Assembly (NCBI GenBank): GCA_007121375.1
Contig: SKLX01000138.1
Coordinates: 1-8,726 of the forward strand
DNA length: 8,726 nt
DNA from: Bacillota bacterium
Lineage (GTDB): Bacteria; Bacillota; Dethiobacteria; SKNC01
Direction: 5' to 3'
Shown here: in pieces, positions 1 through 6,245 of the stretch
Layout of the letters: each line of letters begins with the position of its first letter
How positions within the stretch are numbered: position 1 is the stretch's first letter
The notes under the pieces: generated by a model
Seen by the model: the letters and a program-made list of their open reading frames with translations, nothing else
Told to the model about the DNA's origin: nothing
Database searches by the model: none
Program-made: the position numbers and the translations under genes

Positions 1-482
1 AAATTTGGAGAAATTTAGAGGGCGGGGAAGAAGATTCTGTGCAGCTTTCTACCTGGCCGGAGGTAAATAAAGAATACCTTGACCATGAATTAAAAAACCG
101 GTGGCAAAGATTGCTGGACATCCGGGAGGAAGTATCCAAAGCCCTGGAAGAAGCCAGAAGACAAAAAATAATAACCGGCTCCCTGGGGGCCCTGGTAGAA
201 ATATATTCCGGGGAAAAGACATATAGCTTTTTAAAAGAGTACCAGGACCAGCTGCCTATGGTTTTCATTGTTTCCCAGGTGGAGCTAAGGGAACCGGATA
301 TTTCTCCAGGTGAAAGGGTTTATGAAAGCTCTTTTCTAAAAGATCTAAAAATTGGCATCAAGCAGGCCCGGGGAGAAAAATGTGAAAGGTGCTGGAATAT
401 AAGTGAATCCGTTGGAGAAGATTCAAAATTACCTGAAGTTTGCAGCAGGTGCAGTGATTTTCTTAAAGAAATAAATGTTTAA
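1..482 (+). CDS. ileS: Isoleucyl-tRNA synthetase, C-terminal part (5' end outside window)
   Basis: This is the C-terminal end of the enzyme that charges tRNA-Ile with isoleucine in the cytoplasm. The frame is open to the left edge, with its first full codon at position 3, so the GTG at 39 is an internal valine and not a start. About 159 residues are visible. The opening IWRNL...EDSVQLSTWPEV matches the hinge after the anticodon-binding domain of bacterial IleRS (family knowledge). The C-terminus carries the expected zinc-binding module: cysteines encoded at 381 and 390 (KCERCW) and at 441 and 450 (VCSRC). The gene stops with TAA at 480-482. The catalytic core (HIGH and KMSKS motifs) and any T-box leader lie outside the window. 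A nitroreductase gene follows after 35 bp with no visible terminator, so the two may be co-transcribed. Confidence 0.95.
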   Translation, partial: IWRNLEGGEEDSVQLSTWPEVNKEYLDHELKNRWQRLLDIREEVSKALEEARRQKIITGSLGALVEIYSGEKTYSFLKEYQDQLPMVFIVSQVELREPDISPGERVYESSFLKDLKIGIKQARGEKCERCWNISESVGEDSKLPEVCSRCSDFLKEINV

Positions 483-517
483 AATTTTGGGTAAATTAAA
501 GTTGAGGTGGTGAAAGA

Positions 518-1036
518 ATGGAATTATTGGAAGCTATTAAAAAGAGGCGAAGTGTCAGAAGTTTTAAAAAGGAAGATGTTGGAGAAGAGGATGTAAATAA
601 AATGCTTCAATCTGCCTGCCTTGCTCCTACAGCGGGGAACGTTCAGCCCTGGAAATTCGTGGTGGTTAAAAATCCTAAAGTAAAAAAGGATTTAGCCGTA
701 TCTGCATTAAACCAGCTTTGGATGACAGAGGCCCCTCTTATCATTGTGGCGTGCGCTGACTTGAACAGGGCTGAACGTTTTTATGGAGAGCGGGGAAGAA
801 CTCTTTATGCAGTTCAAGATACTGCTGCTGCCATACAAAATATCCTTTTAACGGCAGCTTCTTTAGGATTAGCAGGCTGTTGGGTTGGAGCTTTCAGTGA
901 AGCCCGGGTAATTAAAACTTTAGACTTATCTCCCGGGGTAAGACCTCTGGCCCTTATTCCCCTTGGTTATCCCAATGAATCTCCCAAACCTTCCTACCGG
1001 TTTAGCCTGGAGGAAGTAGTGACTTTGATAGAATAA
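518..1036 (+). CDS. FMN-dependent nitroreductase family protein
   Basis: A 172-residue single-domain member of the nitroreductase superfamily, cytoplasmic flavoenzymes that usually work as FMN-bound homodimers and reduce nitro, quinone or other electron-poor substrates with NAD(P)H. The N-terminal KKRRSVRSF (about residues 8-16) is the usual FMN-phosphate-contacting stretch. APTAGNVQPWKFVVV (about 36-50) is the second typical block, and the helix AAAIQNILLTAASLGLAGCWVGAF with the late PLALIPLGYP completes the fold. The length fits the short clostridial type without an added ferredoxin domain. The start is ATG 518, preceded by GAGGTGG at 504-510 with a 7-nt spacer. The gene sits between ileS and the zinc-finger gene, where B. 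subtilis has no gene. The physiological substrate cannot be told from sequence. Confidence 0.9.
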   Translation: MELLEAIKKRRSVRSFKKEDVGEEDVNKMLQSACLAPTAGNVQPWKFVVVKNPKVKKDLAVSALNQLWMTEAPLIIVACADLNRAERFYGERGRTLYAVQDTAAAIQNILLTAASLGLAGCWVGAFSEARVIKTLDLSPGVRPLALIPLGYPNESPKPSYRFSLEEVVTLIE

Positions 1037-1051
1037 AGAGGAGGAAAATTA

Positions 1052-1408
1052 ATGGAACAAGATTATTATTATCAAAAGTTAAAAGAAATGGAAAAAGAAA
1101 TTATAGAGTCTATTGAAGGAGAAGTAGAAGAGGGGGAAAGAAGTTCTTTAAGAAAGAAAATAGAAGAGCTTTCCTTTTATGATAATCATCCGGGAGACCT
1201 GGGCTCTGAAACCTTTGAGAGGACTAAAGATATTTCCCTTCACGAGAAAAGGCTAATGGACTTAAAAAAGATTAAAAGGGCCCTGGCGAAAATAGAAGAA
1301 GGAAGTTTTGGAATTTGTGAAGGCTGTGGAGAAGATATAGATCGCTCCCGGCTAGAGGTCCTTCCCTTTACGGAGTATTGTATATCCTGTGCTGAAAAAA
1401 AAGAATAA
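1052..1408 (+). CDS. TraR/DksA-type C4 zinc-finger protein (YlyA/YteA-like)
   Basis: A 118-residue protein with a charged, probably coiled-coil N-terminal half and a C-terminal C4 zinc finger: C89, C92, C110 and C113, spaced CX2C-X17-CX2C as in DksA and TraR. The middle segment FYDNHPGDLGSETFERTKD (about 42-60) resembles the conserved DNHP block of the Firmicutes YteA-type proteins and stands where DksA has its acidic tip, so a DksA-like ppGpp role should not be assumed. In B. subtilis the gene between ileS and lspA is ylyA, a TraR/DksA-family protein reported to bind RNA polymerase and modulate SigG-dependent sporulation genes. Position and family make this the likely counterpart, which is inference. 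The start ATG 1052 follows AGAGGAGG at about 1037-1044. The gene is 15 bp after the nitroreductase and ends before a strong terminator. Confidence 0.85.
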   Translation: MEQDYYYQKLKEMEKEIIESIEGEVEEGERSSLRKKIEELSFYDNHPGDLGSETFERTKDISLHEKRLMDLKKIKRALAKIEEGSFGICEGCGEDIDRSRLEVLPFTEYCISCAEKKE

Positions 1409-1430
1409 TAAAGTTTAAAATTACATTATT

Positions 1431-1470
1431 AAATTCAGGCGGTTAAACCGCCTTTAATTTTTATCTTTTT
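1431..1470 (+). terminator. Rho-independent terminator after the zinc-finger gene
   Basis: AGGCGGT (1437-1443) pairs perfectly with ACCGCCT (1447-1453) around a TAA loop. An outer AAATT/AATTT stem (1431-1435 with 1456-1460) extends it across a small internal mismatch. A T-rich tract follows to 1470. It lies 22 bp after the zinc-finger gene and should end the ileS-nitroreductase-zinc-finger transcript. Confidence 0.85.
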
Positions 1471-1510
1471 GTTTGGGGGAAGAGATATGCTGTCTTATTC
1501 GGGGAGTTTA

Positions 1511-1524
1511 TGCTAAAATATAAT
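1511..1524 (+). promoter_or_regulatory. Probable extended -10 promoter of lspA-lgt-rluD
   Basis: TGCTAAAAT at 1511-1519 is an extended -10 element (TG-N-TAAAAT), overlapped by a perfect TATAAT at 1519-1524. No good -35 is seen at the right distance, which extended -10 promoters can tolerate. Its place after a terminator and just before the lspA SD supports a new transcription unit. This is sequence reading only. Confidence 0.5.
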
Positions 1525-1530
1525 AGTTAA

Positions 1531-1540
1531 GGGAGGGTGA
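1531..1540 (+). promoter_or_regulatory. Ribosome binding site that decides the lspA start
   Basis: GGGAGGGTGA is the only SD-like site here. It abuts or includes the in-frame GTG at 1537, which therefore cannot be served by it, but it lies at a normal distance from the TTG at 1546. Confidence 0.65.
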
Positions 1541-1545
1541 AGACT

Positions 1546-2007
1546 TTGAAGCTGTTTTTTTTGGCTGCCTTTATTATTCTGGCGGATCAATTGACCAAGC
1601 ATGTTGTAGAGAATTCCCTGCATCTTGGCCAGTCAATTCCCGTTATACCAGAATATTTTCATATTACCCTGGTTAAAAATCCAGGAGCTATTTTTGGTTT
1701 AATGGCTCACGGCCGGTGGTTTTTTATAGTGGTAACAGTGGTAGCCCTGATAATACTATTCTTTTTAATGAAGGATTTTTATAGTTATAAGTTTTCTCGC
1801 CTGGGGATAACCCTTATAGTGAGCGGGGCTGTTGGAAACCTCCTGGATAGAATTCGTTTCGGCTATGTGGTGGATTTTGTAGATTTTCGTGTCTGGCCGG
1901 TTTTTAATATTGCAGATGTTGTATTATGCCTGGGGGCGGTATTCTTCCTTTATGATTTTATAACCAGGGGGTACCATCAAAAATGGGAAGAGCTGGAAGA
2001 AGAGTAG
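1546..2007 (+). CDS. lspA: Lipoprotein signal peptidase (signal peptidase II)
   Basis: An inner-membrane aspartyl protease of 153 residues that cuts the signal peptide from prolipoproteins after Lgt has lipidated the cysteine. The family blocks are all present: LADQLTK with D14, VKNPGAIFG (about 43-51), GNLLDR (97-102), VVDF with D110 and FNIADV with D124. By the solved family structure the catalytic pair is the Asp of VVDF and the Asp of FN-AD; both are intact. Four hydrophobic segments are visible, as expected. I chose TTG 1546 over the in-frame GTG 1537 because of SD spacing and because the resulting MKLFFLAAF start matches usual LspA N-termini. The loop between the catalytic aspartates is short (14 residues apart, versus 18-19 in enzymes I can recall). 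lgt follows after 33 bp. Confidence 0.95.
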   Translation: MKLFFLAAFIILADQLTKHVVENSLHLGQSIPVIPEYFHITLVKNPGAIFGLMAHGRWFFIVVTVVALIILFFLMKDFYSYKFSRLGITLIVSGAVGNLLDRIRFGYVVDFVDFRVWPVFNIADVVLCLGAVFFLYDFITRGYHQKWEELEEE

Positions 2008-2040
2008 CATTAACATTACCTGTAAAGGAAGTGATATTAA

Positions 2041-2799
2041 GTGTATCCCGTTCTCTTTGAGATTGGTTCCATTCAAATCTATTCTTATGGAGTTGCCCTG
2101 GTATTGGCTTTTATAGCTGGCATATATTTTGTTTCCCGGGAAGCTCCAGCTAAAGGTGTGAGCCAGGATAGAATTCTGGATTTATCTATACTCATAGGCT
2201 TATCTGCCATTATAGGGTCCCGTTTGGCTTTTGTGATGTTAAACTGGTCTTATTATGCCAGGGATCCCTCCTTAATCTTAACAGGGATAGGAGGCCTTTC
2301 TTTTCATGGGGGACTGTTTCTGGCTTTTTTAGTGAGTTTATGGTACGTGAGAAGGCATAATATTCCCGTAGGCATTACCGCTGATTTGATAGCTCCCTAT
2401 TTGGCCCTGGGATATGCTATAACAAGGGTAGGTTGTTTTCTCAATGGATGTTGTTATGGTAAACCAAGCGATCTTCCCTGGGCCCTGCCTGCTACCCTGG
2501 CGGAGGAAACGTTAAGGCACCCTGCTCAACTATATGCCAGCTTCATGAATCTCTTAATTTTTGCTGGCTTACTTCATATCAAGGAGAAGAAGCCCTTTAA
2601 TGGGTATGTATTTGTGGCTTATGTAGGCCTTTACGGTGTTTATCGCTTTATAATTGAGTTTTTTAGGGAAGTTGATTTTTATGTAAGCTTTCTTACCCTG
2701 GCCCAACTGGTAAGCCTTTTTATGATAGCAGCTTCCCTGCTGCTAATTAAATACTGGCCCTGGGGATGGGAGACGGTAAATAATGAAGGTTATAAATAA
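2041..2799 (+). CDS. lgt: Prolipoprotein diacylglyceryl transferase
   Basis: A polytopic membrane enzyme of 252 residues that moves diacylglycerol from phosphatidylglycerol to the lipobox cysteine, the step before LspA. Signatures seen: SYGVAL near the N-terminus, GLSFHGG with H89, the Lgt hallmark RVGCFLNGCCYG (129-140) with the essential-type arginine R129, HPAQLY (160-165) and YRFIIEFFR (201-209). About seven hydrophobic segments fit the known topology. Length is at the short end of the family, with only a brief C-terminal tail. The start is GTG 2041, preceded by AAAGGAAGTGA at about 2024-2034. The next gene begins inside this one (17-bp overlap), which suggests translational coupling. Having both maturation enzymes adjacent makes this a lipoprotein-processing unit. 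Confidence 0.96.
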   Translation: MYPVLFEIGSIQIYSYGVALVLAFIAGIYFVSREAPAKGVSQDRILDLSILIGLSAIIGSRLAFVMLNWSYYARDPSLILTGIGGLSFHGGLFLAFLVSLWYVRRHNIPVGITADLIAPYLALGYAITRVGCFLNGCCYGKPSDLPWALPATLAEETLRHPAQLYASFMNLLIFAGLLHIKEKKPFNGYVFVAYVGLYGVYRFIIEFFREVDFYVSFLTLAQLVSLFMIAASLLLIKYWPWGWETVNNEGYK

Positions 2800-3700
2800 A
2801 TATCCCGTCAGGGAGGAGGAAGAAGGCAAGAGGCTGGATGTTTTTTTAGCAGAAAAAAGTTCTTCCTTTTCCAGGTCCCGTCTGCAGGGATTAATTAAAA
2901 GGGGTATGGTAACGGTAAAGGGAAAAGTGGTTAAAAGCAATTACCGGGTTAAAAAGGGGGAAGTTATAGAAGTAGAAACGCCGCCTCCTTTAGAAACAAA
3001 GGTAGAACCCCAGGAAATTCCTTTAAACATCCTCTATGAGGATACTGATGTGGTGGTAGTTAATAAGCCTGCTGGCATGGTTGTCCATCCAGCAGCAGGT
3101 CATTTTTCGGGAACCCTGGTAAATGCTTTGCTTTACCACTGCCAGGATTTATCGGGGGTAGGGGGAAAGCTAAGGCCGGGGATTGTCCACAGGCTGGACA
3201 AGGATACTTCTGGTGTGTTAATAGCGGCAAAAAATGATTATACCCATGAATTTTTAAGCAGGCAGTTAAAGGAGCGCACCATGAAAAGAGAATACCTGGC
3301 CCTGGTCCAGGGAAGGATTGGAGAAAATAGAGGTATCATAGATGCTCCTTTAGGCCGTCATCCCAAAGATAGAAAAAAAATGGCGGTAACAGAGGTAAGG
3401 TCTCGGAAAGCCGTGACCCACTTTGAGGTATTAGAAAGATTTGAGGGTTTTACTTTTTTAAAGGTGAGGCTGGAAACGGGCAGAACTCATCAAATAAGGG
3501 TTCACCTGAGTTATATAGGTTATCCTGTTTTAGGAGACCCTCAATACGGGGGAAAAAAACAACCCTTTAACCTGACTGGTTATGCACTCCATGCCCAAAC
3601 CCTTGGCTTTTTTCATCCAACTAAAAAGGAGTATATGGAGTTTTCCGCTCCTCTTCCCGAGGAATTCCAGGGGATATTGAATTATTTGCGGGATAAGTAA
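2783..3700 (+). CDS. rluD: RluA/RluD-family 23S rRNA pseudouridine synthase (YlyB-like)
   Basis: A 305-residue enzyme that isomerises uridine to pseudouridine, most likely in 23S rRNA. An N-terminal S4 RNA-binding domain (about 17-63, with KRLDVFLAEK and the loop VTVKGKVVKSNYRVKKG) is followed by the catalytic domain. That domain opens with VVNKPAGMVVHP and holds the family motif HRLDKDTSG at 136-144, with the catalytic aspartate D139. GRTHQIRVHL and a GYPVLGDPQYGG block are also present. The length fits the RluD type; exact target uridines cannot be read from sequence. The start ATG 2783 lies in the end of lgt, after GGGAGACGG (2768-2776). The B. subtilis gene at this position is ylyB, also between lspA and pyrR. 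A hairpin with a T-rich tail follows. Confidence 0.93.
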   Translation: MKVINKYPVREEEEGKRLDVFLAEKSSSFSRSRLQGLIKRGMVTVKGKVVKSNYRVKKGEVIEVETPPPLETKVEPQEIPLNILYEDTDVVVVNKPAGMVVHPAAGHFSGTLVNALLYHCQDLSGVGGKLRPGIVHRLDKDTSGVLIAAKNDYTHEFLSRQLKERTMKREYLALVQGRIGENRGIIDAPLGRHPKDRKKMAVTEVRSRKAVTHFEVLERFEGFTFLKVRLETGRTHQIRVHLSYIGYPVLGDPQYGGKKQPFNLTGYALHAQTLGFFHPTKKEYMEFSAPLPEEFQGILNYLRDK

Positions 3701-3728
3701 AAGGTAACTTAATTGAGGTAAAAGGAGC

Positions 3729-3757
3729 TTGACAGGGTATTCTTCCCCTGTTATTCT
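3729..3757 (+). promoter_or_regulatory. Possible pyrR promoter (TTGACA, 17 bp, TATTCT)
   Basis: A perfect -35 hexamer TTGACA at 3729-3734 is followed after exactly 17 bp by TATTCT (3752-3757), which matches 4 of 6 of the -10 consensus. Transcription would start near 3764, leaving a leader of about 20 nt that carries only the SD. The overlap with a terminator-like hairpin means one of the two readings may be accidental. Confidence 0.4.
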
Positions 3758-3761
3758 TTTT
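3732..3761 (+). terminator. Hairpin with T-rich tail between the RluD-type gene and pyrR
   Basis: ACAGGG (3732-3737) pairs with CCCTGT (3746-3751) around an 8-nt loop, followed by TATTCTTTTTAT. This looks like a modest intrinsic terminator for the lspA-lgt-rluD transcript or an attenuator ahead of pyrR. It overlaps a possible promoter, so its role is ambiguous. Confidence 0.5.
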
Positions 3762-3766
3762 ATATA

Positions 3767-3780
3767 AAGGGGGGGAAGGG
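3767..3780 (+). promoter_or_regulatory. pyrR ribosome binding site, possibly sequestered
   Basis: An AAGGGGGGGAAGGG-type purine run precedes GTG 3783. GGGGAAG (3772-3778) is complementary to CUUCCCC (3742-3748), with two G-U pairs and an A-U pair extending the helix. In a read-through transcript this site could therefore be hidden. That pairing excludes the upstream hairpin, because both use 3746-3748. Confidence 0.5.
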
Positions 3781-3782
3781 TT

Positions 3783-4337
3783 GTGTCTTACTATAAAAAA
3801 CAAATCATGGATGAAAATAATATAAACAGGGCTTTGACCCGAATTTCTCACGAAATACTGGAGAAGAATAAGGGAACAAAAGACCTGGTCCTGGTGGGAA
3901 TAAAAACCAGAGGAGTTCCCCTGGCTAACCGCGTCTGGGAAAAGATCCAGGAGATAGAAGGGGTCGAATTAGGGATAGGTATTTTGGATGTAACCCCTTA
4001 CCGGGATGACCTTTCAAAGGGTGAGGAAGGGGGAGAAAAAACTGGTTATCAGCTTCCTTTTTCCGTGGAGAACAAAAGGGTTATTTTAATCGATGATGTT
4101 CTTTTTACAGGCCGAACGGTTAGGGCAGCCCTGGATGCATTAATGGATATGGGACGCCCCAGGTTAATACAGCTGGCTGTTTTAATTGACAGGGGTCACC
4201 GGGAGCTTCCCATAAGGGCTGATTATGTGGGTAAAAATGTTCCAACCAGCCGTTCGGAAGTTGTAGCGGTTAACCTGGTTGAAATAGATGGGGAAGATCA
4301 GGTTCTTATTGGGGAAGAAGAAAAGGTAGCAAAATAA
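3783..4337 (+). CDS. pyrR: Bifunctional pyr attenuation regulator / uracil phosphoribosyltransferase
   Basis: A 184-residue PyrR, the usual size. In this family PyrR binds pyr mRNA leaders when UMP or UTP is high and promotes termination or blocks translation; it also has uracil phosphoribosyltransferase activity. Visible features are the N-terminal MDENNINRALTRISHEI (9-25), GIKTRGVPLANR (39-50), LDVTPYRDDL, the 13-residue PRPP-binding motif VILIDDVLFTGRT (100-112) with the acidic pair D104-D105, and the PyrR signature DRGHRELPIRADYVGKN (136-152). The start GTG 3783 follows a strong purine-rich SD. The gene is followed by a terminator and a convergent gene, so no pyr biosynthesis genes are attached here, unlike in B. 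subtilis; it should act in trans on pyr transcripts elsewhere. Confidence 0.96.
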   Translation: MSYYKKQIMDENNINRALTRISHEILEKNKGTKDLVLVGIKTRGVPLANRVWEKIQEIEGVELGIGILDVTPYRDDLSKGEEGGEKTGYQLPFSVENKRVILIDDVLFTGRTVRAALDALMDMGRPRLIQLAVLIDRGHRELPIRADYVGKNVPTSRSEVVAVNLVEIDGEDQVLIGEEEKVAK

Positions 4338-4347
4338 TTTTACAGCG

Positions 4348-4379
4348 AAAAAACTCTCTTAAATAAGGAGAGTTTTTTT
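4348..4379. terminator. Bidirectional intrinsic terminator between pyrR and rqcH
   Basis: AAAAAACTCTC (4348-4358) pairs perfectly with GAGAGTTTTTT (4368-4378), with two further inner pairs (one G-U) and an AAATA loop at 4361-4365. A run of seven T follows on the plus strand and six T on the minus strand, so it can serve both convergent genes. The gap between the two stop codons is only 48 bp. Confidence 0.85.
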
Positions 4380-4385
4380 AATGGA

Positions 4386-6152
4386 TTATATCCTGGTTAT
4401 TCCTTTCATTTCCTTTTCTTCGGGGGTAACATATATGGTTTTATGGTGGTCATAAATTACCATGCCCGTTCTGGCCTGGCGGGGTTTTCTAACATGCTTT
4501 ATTTTGGTATAGTCTACAGGGACATTGGAAGAGCCCGAGGCTTTGCTGTAGTAGGCAGCCAGGAGGGCTGCTTCCTTTAAAGTTTGTGGAGGGACATTTT
4601 CTCCTTTAACTACCACGTGGGACCCGGGAATGTCCTTGGCATGAAGCCAGAGGTCTTCCTTAGAAGCTATTTTTAGGGTCAGGAATTCATTTTGCCGGTT
4701 GTTTTTCCCTACATATATTTCAAGACCCTCGGAAGACAAAAATTTTAGGGGCCGGGGAGCTTTATCCCTTTCTTTTTCTTTTGTTTTTTTATGTTTCCTG
4801 GAGGTTTTAAGATAACCTTCCCGGGATAACTCTTCCTTAATATCAACGGTATCCTCAAGGCTTCCTTCTTCCAGGTTATATTTAACTCCTTCCAGGTATC
4901 TAACTTCCTCCCGGTTTTTTTTCAGATCTTTTTTAACCAGGGGCTGGGCTTTTTTGAGTTTCCGATATTTTTTAAAGAATTTTTGAGCGTTTTCTGCCGG
5001 TGAAAGGCGGGGGTCCAGAGTGATTGTGATTTTTTCTTGTTGAGGGTGGTAATAGTTAACCACCTGAACTTTTTCCTGGCCTTTTTCCGCCAGGTGGAGT
5101 TGGGCGGTAAGGAGTTCACCCCAAAGGCGAAACTTGTCAAATTTATTTGATTTTTTCAATTTTTCTTCCAGGCCTTTACTTTTTTGCCTGGCTTTTTTAA
5201 GTTCATGGTTTACCAGCTGCTGCAGATGATGTTTTAACTGGCTGTATTTATCCTGCTTTATTCTATAATCAAAAAACCTGTCCAGCATTTCATTGGTAGT
5301 ATCGAAAAAAATTTTTTGATGGTCCGGGTGTTTTGTTAGCTGGATACAGGTAAAGTCCTGGTAATCTCCTTTGTCGTTTGTCAATATTAGAGGGGTTCCT
5401 TTTCCTTGCAAAATGGTTTCCCGGAGAGAATTTAAGGAATCTGCCAGGTTTTTAAGGTTCTCCCCTGCCAGTTCCCTGACAATTTTTTGAGGTTCCAGAC
5501 CCGCCCGGTAAGTTATTTCTTCAGCCAGGAGGGGATCCAGGCCGTTGAAGAGGCCAATAAGTCCTCGTGATATTTTTTCGTCGGGGTTTTGGGCCAAAAG
5601 GTCCTGTAATTTAAGCCATTGGATTTCTTCCAGTTCTGATAAGTTTAGTTTTTCTCCATGGGGTGGAATAGTATAGGATATTCCGGGCATTACCTTTCTA
5701 TAACGGCTTATCTCCTCTGTGACTGTTTTTATACTGCCCAGGATGGTATTGTTTTGATCCAGAAGAATAATGTTGCTGTGTTTTCCCATGATTTCAATTA
5801 CTAAAGTTTTTTCTTCCACCAGCTGGAACTCGTCCCGGGTTCTAACGGTGATTTTCATTATCCTATCCAGGCCTTCCTGCTCAATACTGATTATTCTCCC
5901 CCCCGTCAGGTGTTTTCTCAGGAGCATACAGAAAGGGGGAGGTGAAGGTGGGTTTTCATTATTCTGCCCGGTAAGATGAATCCTTGAATATTTTGGGTGG
6001 GCAGAAATATTAAGTCGATAATTATTTCTTTGGTGGATCCATAAAACTATTTCCAAAGGGCCTGGTTGATGAATCTTTTCTACACGACCTTCTCTAATTT
6101 TATTTTCCAGTTCCCCTTTAACAAAAGACAAAACTATTCCACTATAAGCCAT
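4386..6152 (-). CDS. rqcH: Rqc2/RqcH-type ribosome quality control factor (NFACT family, YloA-like)
   Basis: A 588-residue NFACT protein, formerly annotated as fibronectin-binding protein FbpA. In B. subtilis RqcH binds 50S subunits carrying stalled peptidyl-tRNA and directs addition of C-terminal alanine tails that mark the chain for degradation. Domains in order: NFACT-N from residue 1 with the LDR motif (D96-R97) matching the functionally critical Asp-Arg pair of RqcH; a helical middle; a lysine-rich, probably coiled-coil stretch at about 290-440; a charged linker; and NFACT-R (DUF814) from about 467, with LWLHAKDIPGSHVVV (501-515) and SNVPVDYTKIKHVRKP. The full domain set indicates an intact gene. 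ATG 6152 is served by AGGAAAGGA (plus-strand 6161-6169). It is monocistronic here, between its own promoter and the shared terminator. The adhesin name reflects older literature. Confidence 0.94.
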   Translation of the reverse strand: MAYSGIVLSFVKGELENKIREGRVEKIHQPGPLEIVLWIHQRNNYRLNISAHPKYSRIHLTGQNNENPPSPPPFCMLLRKHLTGGRIISIEQEGLDRIMKITVRTRDEFQLVEEKTLVIEIMGKHSNIILLDQNNTILGSIKTVTEEISRYRKVMPGISYTIPPHGEKLNLSELEEIQWLKLQDLLAQNPDEKISRGLIGLFNGLDPLLAEEITYRAGLEPQKIVRELAGENLKNLADSLNSLRETILQGKGTPLILTNDKGDYQDFTCIQLTKHPDHQKIFFDTTNEMLDRFFDYRIKQDKYSQLKHHLQQLVNHELKKARQKSKGLEEKLKKSNKFDKFRLWGELLTAQLHLAEKGQEKVQVVNYYHPQQEKITITLDPRLSPAENAQKFFKKYRKLKKAQPLVKKDLKKNREEVRYLEGVKYNLEEGSLEDTVDIKEELSREGYLKTSRKHKKTKEKERDKAPRPLKFLSSEGLEIYVGKNNRQNEFLTLKIASKEDLWLHAKDIPGSHVVVKGENVPPQTLKEAALLAAYYSKASGSSNVPVDYTKIKHVRKPRQARTGMVIYDHHKTIYVTPEEKEMKGITRI

Positions 6153-6195
6153 TTAAATATTCCTTTCCTGAAAACTTACTAATTGCTACATTCCA

Positions 6196-6224
6196 ATAAT
6201 ATAGTATGTTGCGATAATCTTCAA
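6196..6224 (-). promoter_or_regulatory. Probable rqcH promoter
   Basis: On the minus strand TTGAAG (plus 6219-6224) is followed after exactly 17 bp by TATTAT (plus 6196-6201). Both hexamers are close to the vegetative sigma consensus (5 of 6 in the -10). Transcription would start near 6189, giving a leader of about 37 nt with the SD. Confidence 0.6.
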
Positions 6225-6241
6225 GTTCCAGTTTTAACTTG
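6222..6241. repeat. Inverted repeat in the rqcH/ubiD divergent promoter region
   Basis: CAAGTT (6222-6227) and AACTTG (6236-6241) form perfect 6-bp half-sites with an 8-bp spacer. The repeat overlaps the rqcH -35 and covers the place where a ubiD -35 would lie. It could be an operator for a dimeric regulator, or chance in AT-rich DNA. Confidence 0.3.
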
Positions 6242-6245
6242 CTTA

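Noticed and set aside
39..41. GTG as the start of a small 147-residue protein
   Set aside because: The frame is open upstream to the window edge, and the upstream codons continue the IleRS sequence. The GTG is an internal valine with no SD.
1537..1545. GTG 1537 as the lspA start
   Set aside because: The only SD (1531-1540) abuts or overlaps this codon, so it cannot direct initiation there. TTG 1546 has proper spacing and a typical LspA N-terminus.
3701..3782. Canonical PyrR-binding loop upstream of pyrR
   Set aside because: GGAGCTTGACAGGG loosely recalls the purine-rich binding-loop signature, but the conserved AGAGAGG-type core and its hairpin context are not there. I do not claim a PyrR site.
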